This document shows, piece after piece, positions 42,936 through 55,020 of a DNA stretch of 64,000 bases; position 1 is the stretch's first letter; each line of letters starts with the position of its first letter. Source of the DNA: Lenzites betulinus (taxonomy: Eukaryota; Basidiomycota; Agaricomycetes; Polyporales; Polyporaceae); the NCBI GenBank assembly GCA_022264855.1, contig JABYQU010000011.1, forward strand, positions 310,001-374,000, read 5' to 3'. A program made the position numbers and the translations under genes. The notes beneath the pieces are model-generated. The model searched no databases, was not told the DNA's origin, and saw only the letters and a list, made by a program, of their open reading frames with translations.

Positions 42936-45589
42936 TAAATAGATACACGATCCGAGCGTATATGAGGTTCGCCGTCCACCTCTCCTGTTCCCCCGACAAT
43001 CCTCGCCGACGTCCTGCTGCATGCCGAACCTATCGCAGCAGCGTTGGCCAGATCTCTTATCTGCAGCAACCGGTCCTCATCTGCGTCACACTCTTCTCGG
43101 GCTAGTCTCGGGCCGTCTATTCTCAAGCCAGTTAATCTTCTTGTTTGCTTGCGTGTACGCCCTCTACTCACCCACTAATGACCGCACATGTATGCATGAG
43201 CTCTGACGCGGACTTCCATTTGTCACAGATGACCCAGAAAGCCAGCGCGACGGTGCAGGACTTTCGTCGAGCCTGAGGGTGAGCACGTTCTTCACCAAGG
43301 GCATCACTGCCTAAACTGTCCTTCGAAAATTGTGAGTGAATGATACCGACAACACTATTTTGCTTATCGCTGACCCACATCGCCAGGCACACCTTCTACA
43401 ACCTGTCATGCCCGCTGAGCCTTGTATGTATGCCCACCAAGCGTGCTCGTGTCTACCCCACCGTCCATGTCTACGCCTGCGCCACTTATACTGGCACCCA
43501 TTTTTACTGCCGTCCCAACCTTAATGTATCTATGTCTGTGTATGTAACTATTTCTGTGCCTGTGCTGCCATTCATGTACTGTTGTAATCGCGTGTTACAT
43601 GTGACTTATCGATTCAGAACTTGTACCAATACTACGTGCTCTTGCTATGATGCATACTTCTTCAATGAATCCAGCATCGAGTTGTGTGCCCCCCTCTCTT
43701 GTTTGTCGTCAACCGCGCCTTGTGACCCCAATCACAGTTGTTCACGCACTGTCTCGCCCGGCGGCACACGGCCCATTACAAGTATGAGAAGGGTTGATAT
43801 GTGCTGCAAGGTCGTCCTCTGCTGCAGACATGAATATAGTATTGCAAACAAATCATGCAGAATTTGTCGACAAGAAACCGGGCATGGGCAAAGAAATATA
43901 CTTTGCAAACAAGGCAGCGCTCGAAATATCTTACATGCGTCATCCGAGCAACGTTGTCGACGTCGGTCGGATCGATGTTAATTAATGCAATAAATTCAAC
44001 CGTTCAACGTTCAAGGGCGGGACTCGGGGTGTGAAGCTCGTGGACTCGTACTAGACCTAGTGTAGTGTAATGGCGGGCAAACGTACTAGTTCAGGCCTCA
44101 GCACGAGCAAATTGGTATAGTACGAAATGGCGCCCCTTGACCGTGCACGATGTTGCGCATGCTATTTGGGATGCAACGTGAGCAGAGATACTACTATCGC
44201 AGGAAAGCCATAGCATGCAGTGGCCGTCTTCTGCCAGTAGTTTAATGTAGTACTTGGTCGGGAGCCTTGTATGAGCGCGTATCTCAGTCAGACGAGTGTA
44301 CGCGGGACTGAGGTGAGCGAACGGGATGCTTTGCATATATGTACGAGGGACAAACAAATGAAAGACTAGTCGAGTCTGGTACATGCATCGTAGACGCGGG
44401 CGGGCAATAACTGTCTGTAACTTAACGGGACAGTCGTAAACGTTCCAGGACAGGGCGCGAGGCCTGGCGGGTTGACGTTGAACGTTGAACCGTCAACATC
44501 ATGAGCACTTGGTAATACTATGTAGGTACACTGCTCGGAGCGGCCTGTTGCGAGTGCCAGGCTACCTACCAGTACTAAGCACAATCCGCAAGCTAGCGTC
44601 AGTATTACCTTGCACCCGGACCCCAATATTGAAGCAGCTTTTCCTGCGCGCCGCGGCCGGTCCCTGCACTGGCGTTCTAGAAGTCCAGGCAGAGCGTGTC
44701 CGGCGGTATGGCTCCGAATACACGCAAGGTCTACGCCGACGTCTAGGCGGCACTTCCCCAGTACTCTGAATTAGATGATTATACATAGGCTGCGGTTACT
44801 GCACGGTAAGTGTCCAGCATAGACAGCAATATAAAAAAGTACTTCTCGCCACTCGAACAAGTTGACTTCTGAGCTCGCCAGGAATATTCCGAGATGTGTC
44901 GCTCACAGTAGTATGACGTTGTGGCGAGACAATCGGAGGTGGTGTACTTGAGGCTGCATGCTCAATAGCGTGCGGGGACGTACTACCATGTAGTGATTAT
45001 ATGCCATTATTAGCATGGACACAAGGACTGACCGGTACTGACCTAATGTCGTCCCTCTGACATGACACAATCACATACTTGGCCGACTTGTAACACGCGG
45101 GAGAAGTCATGGATACGATTTAAGGTAAAATAAGTGATAAATGCATCGCCAAATAAAGACTACTACAGCTGGAACTATGGAGAGTCGGAGGGCGGTGTGC
45201 ACACTGTGCAGCACAACCATAAGTGTCAGTAAGAAGGCCGTCGACCAGACTAGCAAGTACTTCACATATAAAGCTCACCTTATGCAGGTCCCTTTTGTTC
45301 TACAACTCCAGCAGTGTGGCCCAATCTGCCTCCGACGGTGATGTCCGATACGCAAGTGCAAAACATACCCTTGTTATCGGAAGGCTAGGTGGACAAGGAT
45401 AGCTTGTGGTCGGGGATGAATGGAACTTAGGAGAGCGAAAAGAACAGGTTGACCAGGAATCTGCGTCGACAGGATAGCAAGACATGTATGAACAAGACAA
45501 GGCACGCCAGTTGACGTTGATCAGCAGGAGAAGGGCGAGCAGGAGGTGGTGGGAGGACGAGAAGGCAGAAGGGCGCCTGACGAGCGCGG

Positions 45590-45690
45590 CAGCTGCCGGC
45601 CCCGGACACCCCGCCCCCGGGGATCCCGGCCGCCGCGGGGCTGCAGCCGCCGCTGGCAGCACGACCCCGCGGTGCGGGGCGTCGGCGGAG
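45590..45690. other. GC-rich tract inside the third TIR element
   Basis: About 100 bp almost purely G/C with short inverted repeats (cccccgggg, ccgccgcgggg). No function assigned. Confidence 0.5.
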
Positions 45691-46103
45691 GGAGGGAAAC
45701 GACGGAGGCCTGTATATATGCATGTACAAACGTCTCCATTACGGGTGACGCTTACACGCTAGCTAGTAATAGCGCCATTTGCTAGACAAGCAAGCTGTTT
45801 TTGGAGACGTCTCCGTTACCGGAGACGGTTCAGTCTCCGAAAAGGAGGGACGGTTCAGTCTCCGAAAAAGTATCAGCGGTTGTCCCTTAATAGGAGGTAC
45901 TTACACATTTGCCTTACATAATACGTATCGCCCTTGTATCCGTCCCTCGAGGTCCGAGCTAGAAGTATCAAGCCTTCCTCTCGACCTCTTCTGCAGATCC
46001 CGACATCCCTCACCACCGCTCATGGTACATAGACACCGCAGCAGCTGCTGACAGAGGGACACTCTTGACTTTGTACACTACGCATACTAGCACTCCGTTC
46101 TCA

Positions 46104-49100
46104 ATGGCACCGTCTGCAATCCCCGGCTCAGCCACACCTTCGACAAGCAAACGCACACCAACCGCAACGAACGACAGGATGATGCGAGCGGAGGATGCGG
46201 AAGTGAGGCCGTACGTTATTGTGAGCGATCTTGGAAAGGGGAGCTTTGCTACCGTCTATCGCGGATACCACGAGGTGTGTTGTGGTTCACCGTGCACAAC
46301 GGTACACATCTGACTCAAAGGACGGTGATCTAGCAAACGCACCAGTCGGTTGCCATCAAGACTGTCAATCGCAGCGGCTTGAGCCCCAAGTTATTTGACA
46401 ACTTACAGGGGGAGATTGAAATCTTGAAGAGCCTCTCGCACCGACATATCACGCGGCTGCTTGACGTTATAGTGAGTCCATTTGCGTATCACATCGCGGT
46501 GTGCCGTGTGGTATACCGGGCGAAGGAGTTTAGTTCCTCTCCCAATATACGTTGGCGTGCTGACTCTGTTTACAGCGCGCAGAGAGGAATATATACCTTA
46601 TAATGGAGTTCTGCGCCGGAGGAGACCTCGCGAACTATATCAAGAAACGTGGTCGAGTAGAAGGCCTTGAATACGTCCCTTCGCCTGGTGCGGCACCGAC
46701 GTATTATCCACATCCGAAGCATGGCGGATTGAGCGAGATTGTCGTGCGCAGTTTCTTGAGGCAACTAGGTAGGTTGCGGTCCCGTCCGCTGATAGCACAA
46801 CATTTGACCTGTGAGGCTCGGCAGCGCGGGCCCTCAAGTTCCTGCGCCAAAGGACTCTCATTCACCGTGACATCAAACCCCAGGTACGTAGAGACCTTGT
46901 ATACACCAGGGCGAGAGCTTCACAGGATTGCAGAATCTTCTTCTGAACCCGGCGGGCCCGGATGAGTATTCACGGGGACACCCGCATGGAGTCCCTGTGT
47001 TGAAAGTAGCCGACTTTGGGTTCGCACGTTTTCTTCCCCAGGCGATGATGGCTGAGACGTTGTGCGGGTCACCGTGAGTTTGTTCTTCTATGCGGCCCTT
47101 CTGCACGGTACTCAACGGATACAGACTATATATGGCCCCAGAGATCTTGAGCTATCAGAAATATGACTCCAAGGCGGACCTCTGGTCTGTGGGTGCAGTG
47201 CTGTACGAGATGGCAGTCGGAAAACCTCCGTTCCGCGCGCAGAACCATATCGAACTGCTCAAGAAGATCGAGGAATCTAAGGGTATCAAGTTCCCTGACG
47301 AAGATCCACAAGCGATAGCTCGTGCTCAAGCCAAAGGCCAGGATATCAAAACCGTCCCTCCAGATATCAAGGCGCTCATCCGCGCGCTGCTCAAACGCGT
47401 ACCTGCTGAGCGTGCCAGTTTTGAGGACTTCTTCACGAGTACGGCCATGGTCAACTCCAAATTTCCGAGAGCTAAGGAACCCACCCCACCGCCAGACGAC
47501 GACGACGACGAGCCAGATCGAATACCCGATCATCATCGTATCATACCTCCCGAGGTGCTCGATCCAAAGGCGATGATCCCACCCGCGAAGATCAAGTTCA
47601 GACGCAAATCGCACACAGGTGATCCGTTGTCACAGGATAATCCACCCCTCGACGCGTGAGTCCTCCTGCAGCGCCCCACCATTATAGCATGTTCACCTTC
47701 GTACAGGGGAACGGATGTGGCAGGCCCGTCGCGCCCACGCTCCCCACCTGGGCAGTTGCCGCGCTTTAGTCCGCAAACACAGCCCAAACCTCTCTCGGGT
47801 ATTGCTTCGGATAATTCTTCAACAATCCCTGGGGAGACGGAAGAGGATGGCATGCTGCGTCGCGAGTACGTCCTGGTTGGAGACCGGCGTGCAGTTGAGA
47901 TCAACCGCGCTGTCGATGGTAAGATCTCTATGTGTGTAGGATTGGGAGATGTCTTACAGGGGGCACAGAGATCACATCTCGCCGCCGGCCACTTCGCGAT
48001 CGGAAAGTACTCTCCCCGCTCACGGACGAAGCCTTGAATATTGGACAAGATGACCCTACACCTGAGTCCCCGAGCCCTCCGACCTTCCCCCCACCCCCCG
48101 TACCCAATGTACCACCATCCTCATCTCCGTCAAGTGTCGGTTCCCGCGGTAACGGCAATGCTCTCACTCGGGCGCTGACCATTGCCACGGGGATCCTTCG
48201 TGGGGGCAGCACCAAGAGGCGCCCGTCATACAATCGCGAGTACACCCCATCGTCTCCAAGGAAGACGCAGACATTCGGAGGTGCACGCGGGCTGGGTCTC
48301 GGACTTGAGCTGCAGGGCCAGCGGGACGTCGAAGAGGAAGAGCTTCTCTCCACGCTCGAGGAGCTTGCGCAGAAGACGGAGGTACTTGAGCACTGGGCGG
48401 ACGAAATGTACGACTACGTCAAGGCGTTCCCGCAGAGTACGCATTCATCTACCTTCACCTCTTGCGGACTTGTTTTCACACGCCTTGCTCAGAGCCGCTA
48501 CCGGATCCAGCAAAGTTCTCGCGACGGCAAGGCGAGACAGAACGTCTCGCGGCGCGGCGGAAGAATGCAGACATCCAGGCGGAGTACAACGCAATGACGT
48601 GTGTCGCGCTGTACATGCTGCTCATGTCGTTCGCCCAGAAGGGCATCGACAAGCTGCGGAATTACTACGAGCACATGCAGATGCGAGATCCGGATGGGGA
48701 GCTGGAGATGAGCGAGGGGTTCGATGAAGGTGTGTAATCGTGTTCGCGCTTATCAGGAGGTTGGCTATTGACACGGGCGTGTAGCGTTGACTTGGTTCAA
48801 GGAGCATTTCATCAAATGTCACGATCGTGCCGCCTTGGTGAAGACATGGCTGCCTGCCCAGTACGGCGGTCCTCCCACGTTCTTGGATCAACTCGTCTAC
48901 GACCATGCCTTGGTTTTAGTGGGTTGTTTTTCTTGTGGCAATCAACTGCATCTCAAAGATGTTCTCTGCCAGAGCCGCACCGCTGCGCGAAAAGAACTGT
49001 TCGATCAAGCACAGTCGCCTGACGAGTGCGAGAAGCTATACGAGGAGTCGCTGTGGTGTTTGTACACCCTCCAAGACGACCTCCTACAAGCAGAGAACCC

Positions 49101-49367
49101 GTTCCTGGAAGAAGACCGCAACACCATCTCCACATGTACGTGCCCCCAACACGTTTCAACTTCGCAAAGAGAGGTTTACATTGGTACTTTGCTGTAGGGA
49201 TCAAACGGACGAAGCTCCGTCTCGTCCGATGCCGTGTGCGGATGGGCATGAGCGATCGCGAGCGCGTCAAGGATGCGCGAATGGACCACAACCTCGTCGA
49301 CGTCCTGCGGATACCCGCGCCGTGGGACGTGCCTGAACCAGACCCGAATTCGCCCCAAGAACCCTGA
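46104..49367 (+). CDS. ATG1: Serine/threonine protein kinase Atg1 (autophagy initiation)
   Basis: Kinase that starts autophagosome formation with Atg13/Atg17. Exons 46104-46274, 46334-46471, 46576-46768, 46825-46883, 46934-47073, 47125-47655, 47707-47918, 47960-48436, 48493-48729, 48785-48918, 48973-49135, 49198-49367; 874 aa. P-loop [12 protein letters not shown] (43-54), Lys66 (VAIKT), HRDIKPQN (181-188), DFG Asp214, [20 protein letters not shown]. Ser/Pro-rich linker, then the conserved [18 protein letters not shown] and a C-terminal Atg13-binding (EAT/MIT-like) helical region. The intron at 48919-48972 is in frame and could be read through; removing it joins DHALVL to SRTAARKEL as in relatives. 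The upstream TIR element may contribute to its promoter. Confidence 0.93.
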
Positions 49368-49872
49368 GCACCCCTTCGCTCGCCTTTTTGTCCTCGTTGC
49401 CTGTTTCACGGTCTGTACTACTAGGTCCCGTTTAGACATCATCTGTAAGTATCTGTACGAGCATCATCCGCTGCCCCCAGCCTATCCGCCATCGTAGCCA
49501 TTTCCTGTCCTCACTTCCTTCCATATACGTTCAACTATTGTTGTTCTCGCAGTCTGCTTATTTACGTAGGCTTTTCACTGTCTCCTCGGACGATCACGCA
49601 CTATGTCAATTTTCGGCTCCAGGACTCTCATGTGTACCATAGTACTTGCAGTGTCCAGTATCGTCTATCATAGACCCACAGAATTCACATTCAGGATTCA
49701 CGATCGCGTGTTGTGCATTAAGCAATTGCAGTATTTAAATTACATGTGCGAGGGATCTCCGTGTCCGATAACAAATAATACACTCTCACCACTAAGCCAT
49801 ACCACCAACACAACACAAGTGGCCCAACCAAAAAACAAGCGTGCTGCGCGGTGGAACGAGAACACCCGCTAT
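49368..49872. other. Convergent 3' region of ATG1 and RTF1
   Basis: Tail-to-tail spacer of 505 bp. An unsupported small frame at 49603-49914 lacks domain features. Nothing else seen. Confidence 0.45.
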
Positions 49873-51969
49873 CTAGAAATCTCCAAGGTCGATCTCCACG
49901 CTTTGCAGCAGTGACGCCTCAAAGCTCAGCCCACTCTTCGTCTGCGTTGCTCCGGCGGGTGACACAGAACGGGGCGTGGCCGAGTCGCCATCAGCAGGCG
50001 CGGAGGTACCGGGAGTCCCTAGCCTGCACACACGAGCACCACCATCACGCCGGACGGAGCGAATGCACAAGGATCGTCAACAAGCCGCTCACACACGCAC
50101 ACGCACCACACGAGCAGGAAGACAGCACCGACCTGGATCCCCCCATCTTCGCCTTCAGCCGGCTCGCCGCGTCAGACAGCGTCGGCGTTGCGGTGCCCGC
50201 GCGGAGCTGCCGGTCGCGCCGCTTTCGTTCGAGCTCTGCGCGCTCGGCCTTGCGCACCGCGTCTTGATTCGCCTTGCGGTTACGCTCGTTCAGCCGCGCG
50301 AGCAAGTCTGAAGAATTCTCCTCGCGGCGTGCGTCTCGCGCGGGCGCGAGTTCGTTGAGCTGCAGCTCGATCTCGGCCACCTCATCCAGTTCGCCTCGCC
50401 GGAGGGCCAATGTACGCGCCTGCAGCAGGCGTGAACGCTCCATGGCCATGGCTGTGCCGCTCATCGTCGTGGTATGCATCGCCTGCTTGCGAGCAAGCAT
50501 TGCGGCAATATCACTCTGTGGTGGACGATGTCTAGGGTGAAATGTCAACGGTGACGACACCTGGAATGACTGACCTCTGTCATCGGCTGGTTTGCCAGCT
50601 TCTCGAGCTGTGCGACCTTTTTCTCGAGTTGCCGTTTCGTTGGGAGCTTGACCTTTTCGACCTCGCACACCTTGACGAGGCGGTCGAACTCCTTCTGCAG
50701 GGCACTGTCTAGTCCGGCAAAGCTCATAGAATGACCGGACGCACCTGCTCAAACGGAGCGTTGGATACTTTGTCCATGGCGAACCGCCGAGTGGACTCCC
50801 CATGCTTGAGCTCCAGCTCCTGGTTGACTGTTTGGTCATTCACCTTATAGGGCTTGACCAGGTTCGCTGCGATATCTGGATACCGCTGAATAGATGCGCC
50901 CATACTGGCTATGAAGCCACCTACCGACAACCTCACATATACGGTAGACGGGCTGGTTGCTTTCCTGACCGATCAAGTACCGTACCCAGCTCCCTGGGGC
51001 TATGTTCATATATATTGAACAAAAAGCATTGACTGCCCTCACCTTTCACGTAATCCTCGAACCATGGCGACATGCAGTGTTTCGCGATCTGGTTGCGGCC
51101 TATTCTGCACTTGTTGAGGTCCTCGAGCGTGATCTGCTCCTCGTCGGGATTGCTCTTGCCATAGAGTTTGCGGTCACGTTCCTCCTCTTCCTCATACTTT
51201 GTGATTTGACCGTCTTCCTCGTCTTCGGATGTCTCCATATCCATCGGGGAGGATGAGCGATCACGTTTGGGCGAGTTATTCCTCGTCTACTACGATCAGA
51301 CGGATTTCAACAGGGCTGAGATGAGACCAGCATACACGTTTCTTCTCATCTTTCGCCTTCCGCTTCGCCTTCAGCTCGTCGAGCTTACGCGACTTCTCCT
51401 TGGTCGCGCCACGAACGGCATGTTGCCCTGCAAAGACGTCAGCCCGATGATCCTCACTGCGCGGGGGGACGTACGTTTTGCGGCCTTCGATACACTCTCG
51501 TCTTCACCTCCCCGACCATTCTGCATCTTAAGCATGTTTTCCAGCTGTCGCTTGTCAGTGTAACGCTGAATCTCCTCCTGGCGTTGGGCAAGGATGTCTT
51601 CACGATCAATTTCAGACATGTCCATAAGGCTGGCCATGCTGTGAGTGGGGGGCACGGGAGGTGAGGGAGTGGCTGAGATGCCCACCGGGCGCGATCCGCC
51701 TCGTCTATATATTTGCCTTCTAGAGGGTACGGGTTTGTCTCCGTCTCTTCTTCACTCTCAGGTCTCTCTGGATCAGATTCTGTGTCGTCACCCACGCTGC
51801 AGCAGTCAAAGAGCATTGAGCGGCATTATGCTAGGGTTGCCAAAGACGAAGCTTACTCTGGTTTGCGGCGTTTGGACGATGTATCCGGCTCCCTTCGTTT
51901 GCGCTTCCGCTCCGACTCGCCCGCGAGCGCAAGCAGCTCGTCGTCAATGTCGCCTTCTGAGTCTGACAT
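49873..51969 (-). CDS. RTF1: RNA polymerase-associated protein Rtf1 (Paf1 complex)
   Basis: Nuclear elongation factor that couples the Paf1 complex to Pol II and promotes histone H2B ubiquitination. Exons (minus): 51969-51857, 51796-51686, 51638-51475, 51427-51336, 51286-51043, 50999-50925, 50875-50745, 50694-50575, 50515-50133, 50023-49873; 527 aa. N-terminus MSDSEGDIDDELLALAGESE; histone-modification region around EADRARMASLMDMSEIDRED; Plus-3 domain about 218-345 (LNKCRIGRNQIAKHCMSPWF, WVRYLIGQESNQPVYRICEV, LVKPYKVNDQ, LKHGESTRRFAMDKVSN); then MTESDIAAMLARK. Ends SVEIDLGDF, the usual Rtf1 C-terminus. The junction inside the Plus-3 domain (50876-50924) is the least certain. Confidence 0.9.
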
Positions 51970-52324
51970 ACTGCTCTAGAGTGCGGGTCGCGTGGAGATA
52001 CAGGGAGGGGAAAGACGGTGGTGGTGGTCAAAGCAAGACGTACGGCTCTGAGCTCTCGACCACCGCTGTTGTGGCGCATCGGGGTGGCTCGGCAAATGCC
52101 GTGATGCATTGTGGCCATTCTGGGAAATTTCGCATGGGCGCTAACAAACCTCTCCTGAACCGCGAAGGCTTGTCTGGGATTCAAGTCTCTCGTTCGCTCT
52201 CTCCGCTCTCAGTCTGGGGCCTCTAGTCTAGGAAGATAGTGCATACCTAATTTCGCTCTGTGGTATATTGAAAGAGGTTGCCGTTGTACAACTCTCAAGC
52301 GCAACACCTCTGTATTAAATCATC
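51970..52324. promoter_or_regulatory. Divergent promoter between RTF1 and SOF1
   Basis: 355-bp head-to-head spacer that must hold both promoters, suggesting possible co-expression of the two nuclear housekeeping genes. No specific motif assigned. Confidence 0.6.
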
Positions 52325-54149
52325 ATGGTCGTAAGTAATGCACAGTATCCACATTGCCTATCTGTGCTTACTGCCCGTGAATCTCAGAAAATATCTGTGC
52401 TGCAGCATGCACCATCCGCACACCTACCATCACGTCCAGGGGACCCCACGCCCACTTCACGAAATCTCGACCCCCTCATGCATCCATTCGCCCGTGCTAG
52501 AGAACGCACGCGAGCCCTGAACGCAGTCAAAATGGAGCGCATGTTCGCGAAACCATTTATTGCAAGCTTGGAAGGGCATGTGGATGCTGTCGAGACTATG
52601 GCCAGAAAGCCTGACTCACTCGACGTGGTTGCGAGCGGCAGCTGGGACGGCGGTGCGTTCACATTGGAGCGAGGAGTTATATACCCATTTCGCACAAGTC
52701 GCTGATACGAGCACAGGCCTTATTGTGCACGATGTATCCCGGAGGACAAAACTGCTGAGTGTCGACGACGCGCACAAGGGCAAGGTCTCGGGGGTTTGCT
52801 TCGGGCAGGACAGCCGGCTCTTGAGCTGCGGTGTGGACCGGAATATCAAACTGTGGGACAGCAACAAGGGGTTCGTAGACGATGATTCAGGAGCCGGTCC
52901 ATCCCAAGTAAGCTCATAAATGCCTTTCTACTAACCACGCTCACACATGTTATACAGAAAAAACCCGTCAGTATATATCCTGGAAAAGCCGCCTTCAAGT
53001 GAGTTGCGATTATAGACAATGTGAACGTTACTGATATCTTGTCGTTAGCTCTATAGACCACCACCGCTATGACCCCCTTTTCGCCACCGGCTCTAACCTC
53101 GTTCAAGTGTGGGACGAGACCAAGTTTGTTAAATCTACTCAAAAGCATAGGCTGTAGCTCACGCATCCACGGCATTCAGGAGCGCAGCAGTGTCAAATCT
53201 TACCCTGCCCACAGCGACGGAGACAGTGACTGCTGTCCGTTTCAACCTCGCAGAAGCATCAGTGTTGGCCAGCATCGGTTCCGACCGCTCCTTCACCCTC
53301 TATGACATCCGGACAGGTAAGGCAGAACGGCGGATTATCATGCAGGTACACATGTTCTCTAATTTTTCCACCTCAGTCGGGTCCTAAAAGATTTTCATTT
53401 AGATGCGTAGTAACGCGCTATCATGGTCTCCTACGTTCCCTACCACCGTCCTGCTCGCATCCGAAGACCAAAACCTTTACACCTTCGACATCCGCGCACT
53501 CAATAACCCATCCCAGATATACAAAGGCCACGTCGCAGCCGTCATGAGCTGTGATTGGAGTCCAACCGGCCTCGAGTTCGTGAGCGGTGGCTGGGACAGG
53601 ACCGTGAGGCTATGGAAGGACGGCGCAGGGACTCAACCAGAGGTGTACCACACAAAACGGATGCAACGGTACGTCCGCATTACCCCACGACCCTATCCCC
53701 GCACGGACTTACGTGGTTCCTATCCAAAGGGTGATGTCGACCCTCTACACGGGCGACTCGCGCTTCGTCTTGTCAGGCTCTGACGACGGCAACGTGAGGA
53801 TATGGAAGGCGCACGCATCCGACAAGCTCGGGATCGTCACCGCGCGCGAGCGCGCTGCGATCGAGTACCGCCAGGGCCTCAAGGCGCGCTGGAAAGCCGA
53901 CGCGGAGGTCAACAAGATCGCGCGGTACGTCTACGTACACATCCACATTTGTTTCTGTGCCGCTGACCGAGGTACGATGATAATAGGACGCGGCACCTCC
54001 CGAAGCCGGTGTACAAGGCCGCGCAACTCAAGCGGACGATGGTGGACGCGCACCGCGTCAAGGAGGATCGCCGGCGCAAGCACACACGCGCGGGCGAGAA
54101 CAAGCCCAAGGCAGAGAGGAAGAAGGTCGTTGTCGTGGAACAGTCGTGA
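52325..54149 (+). CDS. SOF1: Sof1/DCAF13-like WD40 protein, U3 snoRNP/SSU processome
   Basis: Nucleolar WD40 protein for 18S rRNA processing. Exons 52325-52330, 52388-52652, 52717-52907, 52958-52998, 53049-53123, 53180-53345, 53403-53668, 53730-53924, 53987-54149; 455 aa, the family length. First coding exon is ATGGTC only; its 57-nt intron could also be read through in frame. N-terminal HLPSRPGDPTPTSRNLDP, then about seven WD repeats (DDAHKGKVSGVCFGQDSRLL, GHVAAVMSCDWSPTGLEFVS, LSGSDDGNVRIWKA), then the Sof1 domain (ARERAAIEYRQGLKARW, RHLPKPVYKAAQLKRTM, EDRRRKHTRAGENKPKAERK). Exon 5 ends at a GTTTGT donor. Confidence 0.92.
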
Positions 54150-54473
54150 TTGTACGCTTCCAATGTTGTCTGCTGTGCATATACTCTGGGCTATTTCCGG
54201 CTCTCTCACATTCGCATGCTCGGAATCGGCCCCGCGATCCCGCGGTTCTTGCAGTTCAATTCTCGAGTGCAGCGCCAAGGGTCAATGTTTCAATGATGAT
54301 ATACACGTTAGCCTTGTAAGGATCCGTCATATCTTTTGCCGGTGTAGTACACAAGATCTAAGCTCATCATTTATACGATGAACCCGCTTAGCTGATCATC
54401 TCCGTTGTCGTAGCTTAAAGCCACGCACACCCAAGAAGACACCCCCGCATCCTCTGGCAACAGCTCGCGTAAA
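54150..54473. other. Convergent 3' region of SOF1 and the next gene
   Basis: Tail-to-tail spacer of 324 bp. Nothing recognised. Confidence 0.45.
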
Positions 54474-55020
54474 TCAGTCGACCCCCAACAGCACGCTCGC
54501 CCCAACACCCGACACGACGAGCGGCACGACCGACATTGCCATCGACCTCTTTAATGCGCGATCTCTTGTCAGCTTCCAGCCACACTGGTCAGCGATGCGT
54601 ATGCACACTCACCGCGCTCCTGCCGCCCCCAGCCATGGGCCGCGGCCACACCTTCGAAGGATACGTCCTGTACCGGTGCGGGGCCACCATCGCGCGCGCG
54701 GGCAGCGGCCGCGCCGGGCCGTCGAACAGTGTGGGTGGTGGGAGCGTCTGAGGCGCGGATCTCGCCGCCGCTGGGGCGGAGCCTGAGTACGATGCGCGCG
54801 AGGGCGCGGCGGCGGCGAACCGGACATGCGTGCTGGGTTCGCCTGGGCGCTCGGGGGCGTCGAAGATGTCATGATAACCCGCGGTGAAGGACGCCAGCTT
54901 TGGCTGCGTTGCCTGCGCGGCGGCGGAGGTGGATGCGCTCGCCATCTGTCGGTGCGTGGATGTTCCCGGGGAAGAGGGGTGGACGAGATGCAGGGGTGTG
55001 AGGGGGCGTGTGGGGAGCAT
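54474..55020 (-). CDS. Small protein of unknown function with C-terminal hydrophobic tail
   Basis: Proposed exons (minus) 55020-54613 and 54548-54474, spliced in phase 0; 160 aa from 55020 or 135 aa from the better-placed ATG at 54945 (MASASTSAAAQATQPKLASF). Ala/Pro/Ser-rich middle, an Arg/Tyr block APHRYRTYPSKVWPRP, then a short hydrophobic C-terminus SMAMSVVPLVVSGVGASVLL ending GVD. This layout would suit a tail-anchored or mitochondrial protein. No family recognised. Support is the single intron with good donor and acceptor and sustained coding bias. Confidence 0.45.

Larger units (their letters stand above)
42355..45886. mobile_element. Third TIR DNA transposon, 3532 bp
   Basis: Ends GGGACAACCGCTGATAC in inverted orientation. 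The first 60 bp match with one mismatch and weaker similarity runs another 35 bp. Exact 8-bp duplication TTAATAGG at 42347-42354 and 45887-45894. No transposase recognised: the longest frame (43340-43981) is Cys-rich but lacks family features. The right end is 218 bp before the ATG1 start codon. Superfamily uncertain (8-bp duplication; hAT, KDZ or Merlin-like possible). Confidence 0.83.

Noticed and set aside
43340..43981. 213-codon Cys-rich frame inside the third TIR element
   Set aside because: Composition follows TG/CT-rich repeats. No zinc-binding spacing or transposase motif seen.
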